Assembly: GCA_037576215.1 (NCBI GenBank)
Contig: JBANDB010000002.1
Coordinates: 7,936,001-8,000,000, forward strand
Direction: 5' to 3'
Length of the DNA: 64,000 bases
From: Armillaria gallica
Lineage: Eukaryota; Basidiomycota; Agaricomycetes; Agaricales; Physalacriaceae
How positions within the stretch are numbered: position 1 is the stretch's first letter; every line of letters begins with the position of its first letter. The notes under the pieces were generated by a model. The model was not told where the DNA came from, did no database searches, and saw only the letters and a list, made by a program, of their open reading frames with translations. Below, piece by piece: positions 48,721 through 57,899 of the stretch. Both the position numbers and the translations under genes were made by a program.

Positions 48721-49412
48721 ATCGCTGCCCCCTTCTACTACTATGGCTTCCTCGATTTCGCCGCTGTGGATGAAGTGACTTTCTCCGGCGACTGGCCGGC
48801 TTTCCTCGCTGCCAGTGCATTGAATGAACAAATGCCTTTCTCCATCCCTAGTTCGATGGACGAATGTGCGGCTGTCTTTGCTGCCAGCGTTCTGAATGAA
48901 CAAGTGCCGTTCTCCACCGTCAGCTTCTGGACGAGTCAGGATCCAACCCTTAAGCCGTTGTAAGTCTTGTTGTATCTCTGTCACAAGATGCCAACGTTAC
49001 CTTCAGGCCTGATGGGTATCTGCTCGTCAAACCCACTAAAACGCCTGCTGAGTGGGGAAAAAGGTTGACTCTTGATAACAGGCATAATATCTATTATCAG
49101 CGCGAACCCGACACCGCTTCCCTCCCCTGTTCGTTCTTAGACTGCACTCAATCAATCACGGGACGTTCCATCCGCGACCATGTAAATGAATGTCACCACA
49201 GAGCCCTAGTAAAGGTGACATGCATTTCATGCCAGAAACAGCTCGCCACGAAGTCGTATCCAGATCATGTACGCGGGAAACATTGTGGTGTTTCCGCCCG
49301 TTGCCCCTACTGTGATGAGCCAAAGGCTAAAGGATACAGCGATCCGCGGCACTGCATCAGTGCCTGTACAGCGCCCATTAGTCCTGTTTTAACCGCGCCC
49401 CCCTTGCTATGA
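48721..49412 (+). CDS. Degenerate C2H2-type zinc finger protein, 5' exon missing
   Basis: An exon-like stretch begins after a CACTTAG acceptor (48721) and runs to a GTAAGT donor at 48960. A 47-bp intron leads to 49008-49412, which ends in a stop. The first exon has an internal repeat (PAFLAASALNEQMPFS and AVFAASVLNEQVPFS). The second exon holds three Cys/His clusters: CSFLDC...HVNECHH, CISCQK...HVRGKHC and CPYCDE...HCISAC. These look like tandem, relaxed C2H2/CCHC fingers. No in-frame ATG exists before the repeat, so an upstream exon is expected. Function unknown; nucleic-acid or protein binding is possible. Confidence 0.5.
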
Positions 49413-50468
49413 CCATCGGCCCTGTTACATCAGCAGCCGTTTTTGGAAGGACTTTCCCACCACCTCAAGGGCTACTACTGCGTGTTGCATCGTCGCACCG
49501 CTCATATTTGTGCTACTCTCGTGTCTTTGCCATACCATGGCCTCAACCTTTTCTTGGAAATTACGTGAAGGTCTTCAGGCACGGCATCCATTATCAAAAA
49601 TGAATTTCGCTCTGCATCAGATGGGATAGCAGGCAAATAGCAGAGATGCTGGTGTTTTAAGGAAATACGGCTCAAGACGTTCGCTTATGTGCATTTTTAG
49701 AACATAGAATTCGATATCAGTATTTTATGAGTAGTACAGCGCGTCAATAGCGGAGGAATGAGAGCAAAATCACGTCAAGACGGAAGAATAAATGAGCGTG
49801 TGCCTTGAGCACGTGATAGTTTTACGTAACGGAATCGATGGTTATAGCAAGACCCCCTGGGAAAAAAACAGACTACATACATACCGTCCCTCCCTCTGTC
49901 ATTAGGTATGTATCGTCCGTCTGTCTATGAGAGACTAAGCGCCCATTCCCTTCCGTCGTATTCCACCAGGTTTGGGCACCTTGCATCTGGTTCCGTGACA
50001 TGTTAAAGTCCCTTAGTAGAAGACCATTAGTCTCTCGTAGACAGACGGACGATACACACCTATGGAGGGAGGGAGTGACACTCTTCCCGTTGGACGATAG
50101 TCTGGTAAACCGGTTTTATGAGAAACTTGTAGAACTCGTTGCTGTTTTTTTAATATTTGGATGTGGAGAATATCAGGTTAAAGCCTTTTATGACGTATCT
50201 GCCACTCACATAATCAACGTGTTTCCGGTAGCGGTCGTAGAGGGCAGGTAGTTCCGAGTCCTATGAATATAGGATACTCGGTTATTATGCAGGCGAAACT
50301 ACCCGTGGGAATTTCGCATCAGCCAACGATCGTAGGAATATTTTCCATCGTCTATCATTTTCGTGAGATCCTATTGCTTTTCCTAGCCTGCTCCTTCTAT
50401 ACTTTTCTTTGTTATCCGTCGCTTGTCGTCCCGCTCGTCCAGCATTGACGATGACTCCTTTTTGACAG
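49413..50468. other. Intergenic with a small inverted-repeat structure
   Basis: No supported gene. The inverted repeat at 49884-50077 is listed separately. Confidence 0.45.
49884..50077. repeat. Inverted repeat of about 50-bp arms around about 90 bp
   Basis: The left arm (49884-49937) reads GTCCCTCCCTC...TCGTCCGTCTGTCTATGAGA. The right arm (50028-50077) is its reverse complement with a few changes. A single arm lies at 35546-35598 and a trace near 2255. Within each arm a nested inverted repeat (ATACATACC/GGTATGTAT) flanks the CCCTCCCTC core. It may be a very short MITE. Confidence 0.7.
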
Positions 50469-51145
50469 ACCTCAGTAGCTCAAGGCTCTTCTTCGAGCAC
50501 TGATCCCGAAATCTCCCAAAAACCGGCTCTATCCTTAAAGACAGAGCTTTATGAGAAAATGCGCAATGCTCTTAGGTGCGTGTTCCCTCGCTATCTATAA
50601 AATCTGTTCCTGATATTATGCATGTTCAGGACAACAGGCAGTATTCGAAACGCTGAAATGAAATGGACGAATCCAGATCGACTTGCCACATACGGTGTTA
50701 CCCTTGTAGGTTGGCCATCTACTATACCGCTGGTTAACCCCTCCAGCCTCAAGGCCAGTCAAAATAAAGAGTTGTTGACCCTTCTTGAGAATGGGACGAT
50801 GAAATTTATGAGGATATACATTTCCTGAGAGCGAGATGAGGTGCAACCACTGTCTAGTACCGAGGATGACCCCGACTCGTTTTCGTGGACTGTACAGTTC
50901 GACGACGCTGTGTCTGTAAGGTCGTGTTAGGCCTAGTCAGCACATTATTGTCGATTTATCCAAGGACCTGGATGCAGATGTCGCGAAAAGAAAGACAGGA
51001 GGAGACGCCTGAACGTTCACGATCTCCGGTGATTTTAGAAGGACATGATGATCATGGAGGACCGAGGAAACGAGTCAAGTTATCAGAATATGCGGTGGAT
51101 CTGCAGTCAAATAATGTATCGCACACGCTGCCTGCTGTAGATTAG
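50469..51145 (+). CDS. Hypothetical protein with a GWP...NPS motif, partial model
   Basis: An exon from about 50469 to 50575 (acceptor TTTGACAG) is joined by a 54-bp intron to 50630-50828. The second exon carries YGVTLVGWP followed by NPSSLKASQNKELL. This motif recurs in mushroom proteins of unknown function, some linked to transposon-derived genes; that is recollection, not a search result. A later stretch, 50989-51145, reads as a basic nuclear-type tail (PRKRVKLSEYAV) and may be a last exon. The start is not resolved. Confidence 0.4.
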
Positions 51146-51301
51146 CTATCAGCGTAGTAATCACCAGGAAGAGGCCAAGAGGCCAGCCACTGAGTAGAAT
51201 TGATCTGGGCGACGTCAAATAAATAAATTACCGCGGGCCGAGGGCAATTTACTAGATTGAGAGCAGATCAAAAGGCAGGACATTATCTTTCCTTGACCAC
51301 C

Positions 51302-51758
51302 ATGTTCTCTTCCATCTTTTCGTGAGTTCTGAGCATCGTACTCGCTGTATCTTCTAATATACACCAGCACCTCGCCACCTGTTGACGCCAAGGCACCCAA
51401 TTTCCGTCCTGTGTCGGAAGCCTTCAAGGAAGACGAGCTCTTTGGTGAACTGACCCCCAAGGACACAGAATGGGCCTGTGCTGGCGGATTCATCACGGAG
51501 ACGCAGACGTTCTACACGACGACTGAGGACGGCATGTCTCTTATGTGCCAAGTAATTCATTCGTCTGTAGGGTACGCGTCTGTCTCTGTACGTTGCCGTT
51601 CTGCGCTGATGTTGGTTCAGCGTCTGTTATCCGACCATCCAGTTCACTTGTAAATGGCACAATCCCAAGACTGGCGAGACTGTCTGGAAGTCTTTCAACG
51701 TGTCCAACTTTGTTACACCACCTCCAGGCCTCGATGAACGATCCAGCAAGGCATCACC
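51302..51758 (+). pseudogene. Svf1-like gene, 5' part only, cut off by the kinase duplicon
   Basis: Exons 51302-51321, 51368-51571 and 51621 to about 51758 splice in frame. They give MFSSIFSTSPPVDAKAPNF, then KDTEWACAGGFITETQTFY, MCQVIHSSVG and NPKTGETVWKSFNVSNF. This is the N-terminal part of the Svf1 family, which in yeast is a lipid-shuttling survival factor of lipocalin-like fold. The frame is clean up to the break. At about 51758 the sequence switches to an SDR remnant (RLVV) and then the kinase 5' flank, so roughly two thirds of the protein is missing. Confidence 0.85.
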
Positions 51759-52961
51759 TATGCTCGGTCAACTCGAGACTGGTGGTCGTGACGAGGGCTG
51801 TGCTCGTCGCCGGCGGCCGCTGACATTGAAGCGGAGTTTGAAGTTCTACTTCTACCGCAACCACCACCACTGCAATACGGATGCCTGTATACAATCCTTT
51901 GAACTCTTCTATATTAACGTACCGACGTGCGCCCCCTGATAAAGCAGTGCTGGGCCAGGGCGCTTATGTGAGTTCAACAGTCAAATCTCTCCTTTGTCCT
52001 CTTACTTAACATGAACATCAGAGCTGGGTGTTCAAGGCGACTGAACTAGAATCCGGAAAGACAGTGGCTCTCAAGATGTCGCGTGTCTCGAAGAGAGTGA
52101 AGCGACCCATGCTCCAGCACGACACTCATGTCCTTCAACTTTTGAAAGGGCAAGCAGCTATTCCCTTGGTGTATGCATACGGACAATTGGACCATTTCGA
52201 GTACATCGCTATGGAGATTTTGGGGTCGAGTGTTGCAGAGCACTTGAAAGGTCCTGGGGCTGGTGTCATGTTGACGACCATCGTCCGAATTGTGGATCAA
52301 GTGGTGCGTAAAACACATATTCGGGCTTAGAAATAATTGACCCAGAGACGCAGCTGGTGGGACTCGAGCATATCCACTCGCTCGGGATCGTACATCGCGA
52401 CATCAAGCCTACTAACCTTCTCTGTGCACTTGATAATTCGACGATCAAAATTATCGACTTTGGAATCTCCAAGCCTTTTTCTCATGGTCAGCCTAGCAAA
52501 TACGACCCGTTAAAGGATCGCCGGGCCATCATCGGGTCTGTTTCCTGGGCAAGTCTGAATTCTCACAACGGAATAGGTCGGTAGACACTACCTCTTCTAG
52601 CGGTACCGCTATTCATTCTCTCACCGTAGATCTTGCTCCGCGCGATGATATTAAGTCTTTAGCTTACACTGCCCTCTTTCTCCTCCGCGGAAACTTGCCT
52701 TGGCGCCTTCGTCCACGCGAGGAGTTCCAGTTACGCTCACAAGAGATTGTCCGACACATGAAATCGAATTGTTCAGGCAAAGATTTATCTGAAGGCTTTC
52801 CCGGTGACCCCCTCGATTACAGCCGCTCCCTCGATTTTGATCAGCTTCCTGACTACGCGATGTTCAGGCACGGGATAAGCGATGGACCACTCGACTGGAC
52901 GCCTTGTGACCCGCAAACTACGACATGCATCTTAGATGAGCCCCAGCTCGAGATTTCCGAA

Positions 52962-52992
<31 letters not shown>

Positions 52993-53515
52993 CTGATTAC
53001 TATGCTTTTCTGACTGAGGACAGCTACTGCGAGTTCGACCTGGACATGTGGGACTTGTGTCAAAGGGAACGAGATCAGGGATTGACGTTGCCCGTAGAGC
53101 AGGAGGTATACCTCGATAGCTGTACCCCACTGATCGCACAAGTGGGGCGTTAGTTTTACTTTTGTCGAGATCGATTTGTCACCGCAGTCATTCGTCGAGT
53201 AGCCGTACGTAGATGGAATATCATTCATTCAATAAACCCCCTCATATCAAGCTATTAGCCATTTGCGGTGACGAAGCAGACATCTTGTATCATCATAGCC
53301 CGCTATTCTGTGAGTCTTTCCAACTCCATTATGGTATTAAAGCCGCACGCGGGATCCTGCGTATTCGCGGATCGCCTGCGTGCATCTCTTCCGGAGAAAG
53401 CAGGGTGACGGTAGCGGTAGAAGCCGAACGAACACGGCGTGTTCAAGGCATTCACGAAGTCGAGGATGGAATATTCTCTGCTTGAACGACATTTCTGTAT
53501 GGACCAGCGTCACGG
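51755..53515 (+). repeat. Inverted duplicon copy B carrying kinase B
   Basis: Reverse-complement partner of 43990-45770. The junctions are the Svf1 break on the left and about 53515 on the right. Confidence 0.9.
51881..53153 (+). CDS. Casein-kinase-1-like protein kinase B, 4 exons
   Basis: Exons: 51881-51967, 52022-52303, 52348-52576 and 52630-53153. The introns have the same lengths as in kinase A (54, 44 and 53 bp), and the product has 373 residues. The catalytic residues are the same as in copy A (VALKMS, HRDIKPTNLL, DFGISK). The Met used by kinase A is TTG here, and the next Met is ATA. An ATG 18 bp further upstream (51881) is in frame and restores a start, giving a new N terminus, MPVYNPLN. 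The acidic run is longer (EDEDEDEDEDD) through extra GAC/GAG units. Both kinase genes are open, so both may be active. Confidence 0.88.
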
Positions 53516-53668
53516 TGAAAATCATAGCAGCTCGCCTCATAAAGCACTACCTTCCCCGTCCCTTGCATCTCGAAAGCTTCATCCTCTTCTCCGACATCCT
53601 GCAGCTTGACCGTCCACCGACCACTCGAAAGGACGGTCTGTCATCTTCGTAGATACTATGCTGCGTCG

Positions 53669-53926
53669 ATGGCTGGAGCCATTCGGCTTCGGAGTCTGGG
53701 GTCAGATCCTGTACAGAACTACTGGGAACTTGTCGGCGCTTTCGCTTCCGAAGACATTGCTCATGCGCAGCACTTTTGCTTCCCGTGGGAGCTGCATGAC
53801 GACAGTCTTCGTGCCGCACTGTTTCCAGAAGATTGGACCTTTGTGCTTGACAAAGCAATCTTGTGTTTCCTCGCAAAATACTTCGATCCGTGCCTTGTTG
53901 GAGGACGTCTGTTCCATGCCGGTTAA
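53669..53926 (+). CDS. Short hypothetical protein, possibly the end of a longer gene
   Basis: An open frame from ATG to stop gives 85 residues with gene-like codon use (YWELVGAFASEDI, then FPWELHDDSLRAALFPEDW). The frame is open upstream to about 53606, past a TTCGTAG acceptor, so it may be a last exon. I do not recognise the family. Confidence 0.35.
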   Translation: MAGAIRLRSLGSDPVQNYWELVGAFASEDIAHAQHFCFPWELHDDSLRAALFPEDWTFVLDKAILCFLAKYFDPCLVGGRLFHAG

Positions 53927-54077
53927 ATAAAACAATGACCTCGTGTCATCATACGACTCCACATCATAACGGACAATGTACGGTATCACATTCGGAGCGA
54001 GGACAAAAATAGGGACTGCATCACAACAGTGATAAGCCGCCGCCGCACTGATTGGCCACAGAGTTCCCTACCCAGAT

Positions 54078-55882
54078 ATGCCTTCCCAACTTTCCGAACT
54101 TGTTTCTCTCATCGCAAACGCCACCAAATTCGTGGAGGACACCTTCGCCAAGACGTCCAAACCTGACGTCCCGACGTTGGACGACATCGCTCCCCATCCT
54201 TTAGACGATCAGGTATCATCTACGGAGATGAGAGAAGCCATCCAGACGATAGAGGGCGCATGTGCACAGCTCTGCGCTCTCGTCGCTCGTCCTAATCGCA
54301 CCATGCTCAGCGTAAGTTCTTCTTAGGATTGGACGGTACTCATCCATCAGCCCCCGGCAGAGAGTATTTGGCGTAAGTATGGCCAGCTCAAATCGACCTG
54401 GTCTGACACATTCCTCCCAAGATGTTCGAACCAGCGTGTATCCGTGTCGTCGTGAATTTCAACATTGCTGATCACCTCCTCGACAAACCCGAGGGCCTTC
54501 ACATCTCCGAGCTCAGTGCACTCTCTGGCGCGGAACCTCGCAAGTTGGGCAGAATCATGAGACTCCTCGCAAGCAGGCATTGCTTCCGCGAAGGTGCATA
54601 GCCCTCTGCTTCTCAGTTTTTCGACGATAACAAATTATAGTTGGCCACGATGTCTTCGCAAACAACCGCCTCAGCATGATGCTCTTAAGCACAAATGGTG
54701 TATCATCCTTCGCCGATCTTATGTGAGTCTTGTCCTTGAATGGAGGAGCAAAACGCAAACAGGATCTATCTTGGCATTAGCACGGACGAATCGAGCAAAG
54801 CGGCATCTATGCTTACCGAAACATTGAAGGATTCAGATTGGGGACATTCGTATTCGTCTGTCCATACACCTTTCAACTCCTGGAGCAAGTACCCCGGTAC
54901 AGCATTCCAGTGGTACCAAGGCGTGGTACGTGTCGCGTTCCACCGGCACGTCTCTTTCATTTACATGAGAAATAGGGAACAGATATCGGTGCTGCGAAAG
55001 GCGCGCGCTTCGGAACAGCCATGAAAGGATGGAGCGACTTTCTTGAAACTTCAGTTCTTGTCGATGCATTCCCGTGGAGCTCTCTGAGTGATGGCGCCAC
55101 TGTATGTGATCTCGGAGGAGGAATTGGCGTCATCTCCATGCAGTTGGCTGACGCTCATCCCAACCTTCGCATTGTGCTTCAAGATCTACCATCACAGATC
55201 GAAATGGCGAAGAATGAAGTTTGGCCTAAACTATGCCCAGCGGCCGTTGTGGATGGACGTGTGCAATTCAAAACTATCGATTTCTTCTCGGAATCGCCAG
55301 TCAAGGACTGTGATGTATACTTTGTGAGTACGTCATACGCTGACTGCTTGCTTCTCTGACGCAGATATTCGAAGCTGAAAAATATCTTGTTATTTGCGTC
55401 CTTAAATGAACGAAAGTTTGATACTTACTATGTTTCTAGACATAACTGGCCGGACAAGGAATGTGCAACGATTCTGGCAAGAGTCGGGAATGCGATGTCT
55501 ACGAATAGTCGCCTGTTAATCTGTAAGCTCTATTTTCCTTAGTCATCAGGTCCTGATTGTTGTCGCAGGCGACTACATCATTCAGCACGCATATAGAGAC
55601 AAGAACATCTCCGAGTCGGTTGGCCTCAAGTTCGCACCGGAGCCTTTGTTACCAAACTACGGCGCGGGGCGCATGACTCAGTACAACATGGATGTGGACA
55701 TGATGTGTATGTACAACAGTCAAGAGCGTAGTCTGAGCCATTTCGTTGAACTGGGAAAGGAGGCTGGATTGCAGTTTGTACGTGTATGGGACGCGAAGGA
55801 GGCTAGTATCGTCGAATTTTGTCTGGAGGGAAGGCCCGTCGTGAGTATACCAGAAGGAAGTGCCAATACCGATAGGGCATGA
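54078..55882 (+). CDS. SAM-dependent O-methyltransferase (caffeate/COMT-like), 9 exons
   Basis: Exons: 54078-54311, 54361-54372, 54422-54593, 54641-54722, 54781-54922, 54976-55323, 55375-55388, 55440-55522 and 55569-55882. The introns are mostly 47-58 bp and the product has 466 residues. The N-terminal half is the winged-helix dimerisation domain (ADHLLDKPEGLHISELS). The SAM-binding motif is DLGGGIG (259-265), followed by LRIVLQDLP. The catalytic base His336 lies in LHNWPDKE. Family role: methylation of hydroxyl groups on phenolics or fungal aromatic metabolites. The 12-nt exon 2 is inferred from perfect splice sites on both sides and two 49-bp introns. The frame is the same without it. The gene appears intact. 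Confidence 0.92.
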
Positions 55883-55884
55883 CC

Positions 55885-56460
55885 CTACAAGTACCTCAGA
55901 TTTTTCAAACCCATATATATGGACAGCGAGTCTCTTACCAAAAGTGTTGGTAAGGAGTGCGACGAGTTCAACCCAAACCTTCTCAGGGTCATGTAAGATT
56001 GGCAAGAATGTTTTGAACAGAAATGGCGCACCGCGAACAAGAAAACATCTCTTCCTAGCACCTCCGTCGATGTATATCCACGACGCTGTATATATTCCGT
56101 AGTCTTGCAGCTCGCTGGACATGTTGATTGGTTGCGCCAAATTCCTCCATTTGAACAAGCGTTATAGTCAAGTTCTATTGAAGGACGAGACGAGCTTGTG
56201 AGGAAACGGTGCACGAAATTACAGAGGATTTGAGCATACCAGTCAACCAAATCGATAGAATTCGACCGTCGGGCACCAAAGTCATCGGCAGTTGCTGTGA
56301 TACGTCCGGGATTCTGGCTGCCGGAGCGGAGATACACTCCTTGTCTAATAAATGAACGAAACTGTGTCGTCATGATGGTATGAAGCCAAGAGGCGGGATG
56401 ATTACCTGAGCCGACAAACTTGGCATCAGCTTCCACCCTGGGCCCGAACCGCAAAGCCAT
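55885..56460 (-). CDS. Hypothetical protein, uncertain structure, convergent with the methyltransferase gene
   Basis: A minus-strand frame starts at ATG 56460 (ALRFGPRVEADAKFVG) and stays open to about 56225. A GTATGC donor and a CTCACAAG acceptor follow. Beyond it a gene-like stretch reads MSSELQDYGIYTASWIYIDGG, then KRLAVHIYGFE in a different frame, so an intron or frameshift is missing from my model. The true 3' end may lie inside the methyltransferase region on the other strand. Family unknown. Confidence 0.3.
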   Translation of the reverse strand: MALRFGPRVEADAKFVGSGNHPASWLHTIMTTQFRSFIRQGVYLRSGSQNPGRITATADDFGARRSNSIDLVDWYAQILCNFVHRFLTSSSRPSIELDYNACSNGGIWRNQSTCPASCKTTEYIQRRGYTSTEVLGRDVFLFAVRHFCSKHSCQSYMTLRRFGLNSSHSLPTLLVRDSLSIYMGLKNLRYL

Positions 56461-57899
56461 GTAGGTTTTCAAAGAGTTGAAAGATGCCGAAGGATGATTA
56501 TAGCAAAAAAACGATAGACATGCATGTATATACAGTGATCTAACCAAGGGTCAGATAAAGGGAAGAATCACAAACGCGAAAACGCATATACCATATAAAT
56601 ACGACCCCATTGACGTAGAGTAGGGTACTAGAGGACATTAGCGAGACGTACTCAGGTGGCGGCAGAAGAGACTTACGCGTCGCTGGAACTTCCTTCCATC
56701 ATTGGTTACATCAAGCATCCAGTGAAGTCGTTCGGTCCTCAGGAAAGGCGGTTGGTTCTAAAGCTTTTGAGAGCAAACGGCAAGGGCAGACGCGCGGAGT
56801 CCTTATCCTGTTGACGGACGTAATTCTTCTTCGGGGCTATCGGAGATATGAGACTTTGAACAGGTAAAGAAGACGCGGATGCGTAGAGACTCGGCTCAAC
56901 GTCGTTCCCCCATTGTGCGTTAAATCTTGATGCGCTTTCGTCTCTCGTTTTTGGTACAGATTCGTGAAGGAAGGACGAAGGGCGAAGTTTATCCATATAG
57001 TAGACGTCATCGATTCATCACGGAAGGGCGAGCAGGCGGATAACATGTGGTGGTAGTGACCGATGATAGTGGCAGGGACAGTTGAACTCGAAAAGTCTTG
57101 CTGCTGTTTTTGGACAACACTTCGACCGCTTCATTCCTCGAAGAGCCGAGCGTACTTGTATTTCGTCGGCCATGATCCCGAACTTGGAGTGAATTGACCT
57201 CGACACCTGCAGGTCATGAAAGCGAACTGGTATGTGACATTGGGAACGCCTACAAGAGTTCAGGAATAAGCAATGAAAATTGTCACACAGAAATGACACA
57301 CCTGCAACTGTTCAAATCGCTCCGTCATCAACACCACAACATTCCCATTACCCATTGGGCACCCTCACATGGCTACAATGCTGACATTACCCTCGTCTTA
57401 ACGCCAGACAAACGCGAAGGAACCCATCAACGGCGTCACCTCTCGCGCCTGGGCCAGAATCCGTTGCACGGTTGTTGGACGCCTCCTGGACAGCTATAGT
57501 CGACAGTCAGATTCGATAGCGCCGAGGATTATCGTGGAGATGAAGAATACGCGAACCTCCTTCCTGAATAGGCCCACGTGTTGGGTTCCGAGTCCTGTGT
57601 ATACAGGCTCGGTCTTATGCAGTTTTTTGGGGGGGCACTCGGTGGCAGTGCATTTTGGTTAAGTCAGACTTTGCCGGAGTTAGTCATTATGCCTGATGTC
57701 ATTTCTCAGCTTGACTTTCAGCATCATGTCGGCCTATGGAGACTTTAGAGCGTTGTTGCTCTTTCCTTTGGCGTTCCTTTTTTGGACCTTGTCCGATTAT
57801 CTATCTATCTATCTTTGTTTTTTTTTCGCTTGTCATTTCTTTCTATTAAGACTGGTTCTCGGGTAGCCATATTCATGGATTGAAAGTTGAAACCTGTCG
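56461..57899. other. Intergenic, nothing recognised apart from a short repeat
   Basis: No supported gene. The short repeat paired with 8908-8955 is at 57769-57817, followed by a run of T. CpG is still frequent here. Confidence 0.5.
57769..57817 (+). repeat. Short dispersed repeat, partner at 8908-8955
   Basis: GCGTTCCTTTTTTGGACCTT, then TCCGATTATCTATCTATC, matches 8908-8955 with few changes. It lies about 80 bp from the change in base composition at 57.9 kb. Confidence 0.5.
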
